A stretch of 64,000 nucleotides of DNA from Paraburkholderia largidicola (GTDB lineage Bacteria > Pseudomonadota > Gammaproteobacteria > Burkholderiales > Burkholderiaceae): NCBI RefSeq assembly GCF_013426895.1, contig NZ_AP023176.1, positions 1,426,001 to 1,490,000 of the forward strand, given 5' to 3'. The position numbers and the translations under genes were made by a program. This document shows positions 62,855 through 64,000 of this stretch, piece by piece (the first letter of the stretch is position 1; each line of letters begins with the position of its first letter). Under the pieces are notes generated by a model. It made no database searches, was not told the DNA's origin, and saw nothing but the letters and a program-made list of their open reading frames with translations.

Positions 62855-63199
62855 TCAAAGCACCCTGAGATCATATAGCACGCCATGCCCGACACCTGGA
62901 CTAACTTCTTCCACATATATTTGAGCAGTCAGATCGCTCCGACCGCGATCAGTCCACAAGTCAAAGTCAACACGCCATCTTTTAGCGTCCCGAGTCTTGT
63001 CAACCTCCAGTTGACTAAACGCTTCCGGTGGTGGCTCGCATAGAACTTCGCGTCCACGAAGATAATTTTGCAATGCGAGAGCATATTCCTCACGTGTACT
63101 TGGTCCCAACATCTTCATGTTTTCGAGTTTTTCAAACTCTCCATGAACCAGCAGCAACACGATTTGCCGCACTACATCCTCAATCATTCGCAAATCCAT
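62855..63199 (-). CDS. DUF7668-like probable immunity protein for the Rhs toxin
   Basis: I chose ATG 63199 (114 residues, MDLRMIEDVVRQIVLLLVHG); the frame extends to 63298 but would overlap the Rhs gene. Only four bases separate its start from the Rhs stop, so it is the likeliest cognate immunity. The pattern VRQIVLLLVHGEFEKLENM, followed by STREEYALALQNYLRGR, PPPEAF and a C-terminal VDFDLWTDRGRSDLTAQIYVEE strand pair, resembles the DUF7668 immunity group. It is AT-rich. The pairing with the toxin is inferred from position. Confidence 0.75.
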   Translation of the reverse strand: MDLRMIEDVVRQIVLLLVHGEFEKLENMKMLGPSTREEYALALQNYLRGREVLCEPPPEAFSQLEVDKTRDAKRWRVDFDLWTDRGRSDLTAQIYVEEVSPGVGHGVLYDLRVL

Positions 63200-63203
63200 T
63201 AGA

Positions 63204-64000
63204 TCACCTGTTTCCTGGTACACGCAAAACCGTATTCGGACCAACGCCAAGGTTTGAGAAATATTTATCAGCGCGAGCAATATGGCAACGTGCTTCATCT
63301 TGCGACAAACCCGCTCTTCTCAGCGCCTTATAACCTATGCGACGCTCCGCGGCATAAGTCCCCCCTCCTGCCTGCCGCTGTACTTGCGTAGCGATGTAGT
63401 GTTCCGATCCAATTGACGTAGACGGCCCATTCAATTGAACTGCTGGCGCCTGAGAACGCGAGTAGTCCGTTACATCTCTCACTGCTGCATTTTGGATGAT
63501 GTGATGCGAATCAGGATCGACTTCACTATAAGTGCCATAGTCGCGCCCCGACTCCTTAAGAATGCTCTCGCAATCACACGGGCACAGACGCTTGGCAAGG
63601 CCAAGCGGGTCAATCCAGGAAACTGGATTCGGCGCATACTGAAACGCGTTGATCCCGCCCGCCAACCCAATCGGATCCTTCGATACAAACCGCCCACTCG
63701 CCGGATCATAATACCGATACCGATTGTAATGCAGCCCCGTCTCATCATCTGCCTGCTGGCCCTGAAACCGTATCGGATTCCGCACTTGCGCCTGAGTCGC
63801 CGCCGAGACGCGCGCAATCACCTCTACCGCTTCGCCCCACGCCTTATAACGCGCCTCCCAGACAATCTCACCGGCATCATCCGTGAGCATCTGCGGCGTG
63901 CCGATCACATCGCAGTGGTAGTAATACACCTGCGCCTGCTCATTCGGCGATGGCACTTTCATCAACGGATCATCTTCCGGCGTATACCGATCCGACTCCC
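63204..64000 (-). CDS. Rhs protein C-terminal part with SHH-type putative nuclease toxin; 5' end outside window
   Basis: The frame runs off the right edge (codons continue upstream of 63965), so only the last 265 residues are seen. The Rhs core end is clear: YYYHCDVIGTPQMLTDDAG, ARYKAWGEAVEV, RFQGQQADDETGLHYNRYRY, and DPIGLAGGINAFQYAPNP with WIDPLGL. After this, a variable tip of about 130 residues starts with CPCDC and contains DSHHIIQNAAVRDV and GSEHYIATQVQRQAGGG, matching the Tox-SHH group of HNH-fold toxins. It ends LGVGPNTVLRVPGNR. The tip is probably a nuclease delivered to rivals by type VI or similar secretion. Several immunity-like genes follow. Confidence 0.88.
   Translation of the reverse strand, partial: ESDRYTPEDDPLMKVPSPNEQAQVYYYHCDVIGTPQMLTDDAGEIVWEARYKAWGEAVEVIARVSAATQAQVRNPIRFQGQQADDETGLHYNRYRYYDPASGRFVSKDPIGLAGGINAFQYAPNPVSWIDPLGLAKRLCPCDCESILKESGRDYGTYSEVDPDSHHIIQNAAVRDVTDYSRSQAPAVQLNGPSTSIGSEHYIATQVQRQAGGGTYAAERRIGYKALRRAGLSQDEARCHIARADKYFSNLGVGPNTVLRVPGNR

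Overview
The window looks like a chromosome or megaplasmid segment of a GC-rich betaproteobacterium of the Burkholderia/Paraburkholderia/Caballeronia group. The evidence is the codon use, the Burkholderia-type order of the contact-dependent inhibition locus (toxin, immunity, small membrane protein, transporter) and the character of the extragenic repeats. The left half encodes one-carbon metabolism joined to carbon fixation; the right half holds envelope, efflux, transport and inter-bacterial competition genes.

Bases 1-21,801 carry a tetrahydromethanopterin/methylofuran island interrupted by a Calvin cycle operon. A sigma-54 activator (cut by the left edge), an archaeoflavoprotein-like flavoprotein and a dihydropteroate-synthase-like protein come first. 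Then comes a leftward cbbL-cbbS-cbbX-cbbF-cbbP operon with red-type RuBisCO, and a short pqqA gene behind a good sigma-54 promoter match. Next are a DUF447 protein, a probable methylofuran-biosynthesis set (MfnB-like synthase, small kinase, hydantoinase-like protein, ATP-grasp ligase, HisA-like barrel) and fhcBADC for the formyltransferase/hydrolase complex. The logic is a PQQ alcohol dehydrogenase (not in the window) making formaldehyde, H4MPT-linked oxidation of formaldehyde to formate and CO2, and CO2 fixation by RuBisCO. Two 650-bp palindromic composite repeats in the same orientation flank exactly the cbb/pqqA segment.

Bases 21,235-29,466 hold a cytochrome b561, pqqBCDE, a NarL-type response regulator, a convergent sensor kinase and a TonB-dependent receptor. 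Two copies of a 15-bp palindrome (pattern CGGGA-N5-TCCCG or one base off) lie between the kinase and the receptor. A third copy lies upstream of a beta-propeller gene at 42.1 kb, next to a DUF2380/DUF3280-like gene of the kind often found with quinoprotein alcohol dehydrogenases.

Bases 29,595-40,951 are a complete two-partner secretion/contact-dependent inhibition locus: a 2941-residue exoprotein, an 88-residue two-helix putative immunity protein, a 136-residue membrane protein and the outer-membrane transporter. Then come a two-component system with an RND efflux operon (43.3-51.5 kb), phosphatidylserine synthase, a histone-deacetylase-like amidohydrolase, an AtoE-type transporter and a branched-chain amino acid ABC operon in which the LivM-LivG fusion gene carries a one-base frameshift. 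The right edge has the C-terminal part of an Rhs protein with an SHH-type putative nuclease tip, followed by three small immunity-like genes.

No tRNA, rRNA, CRISPR array or intact insertion sequence was recognised.
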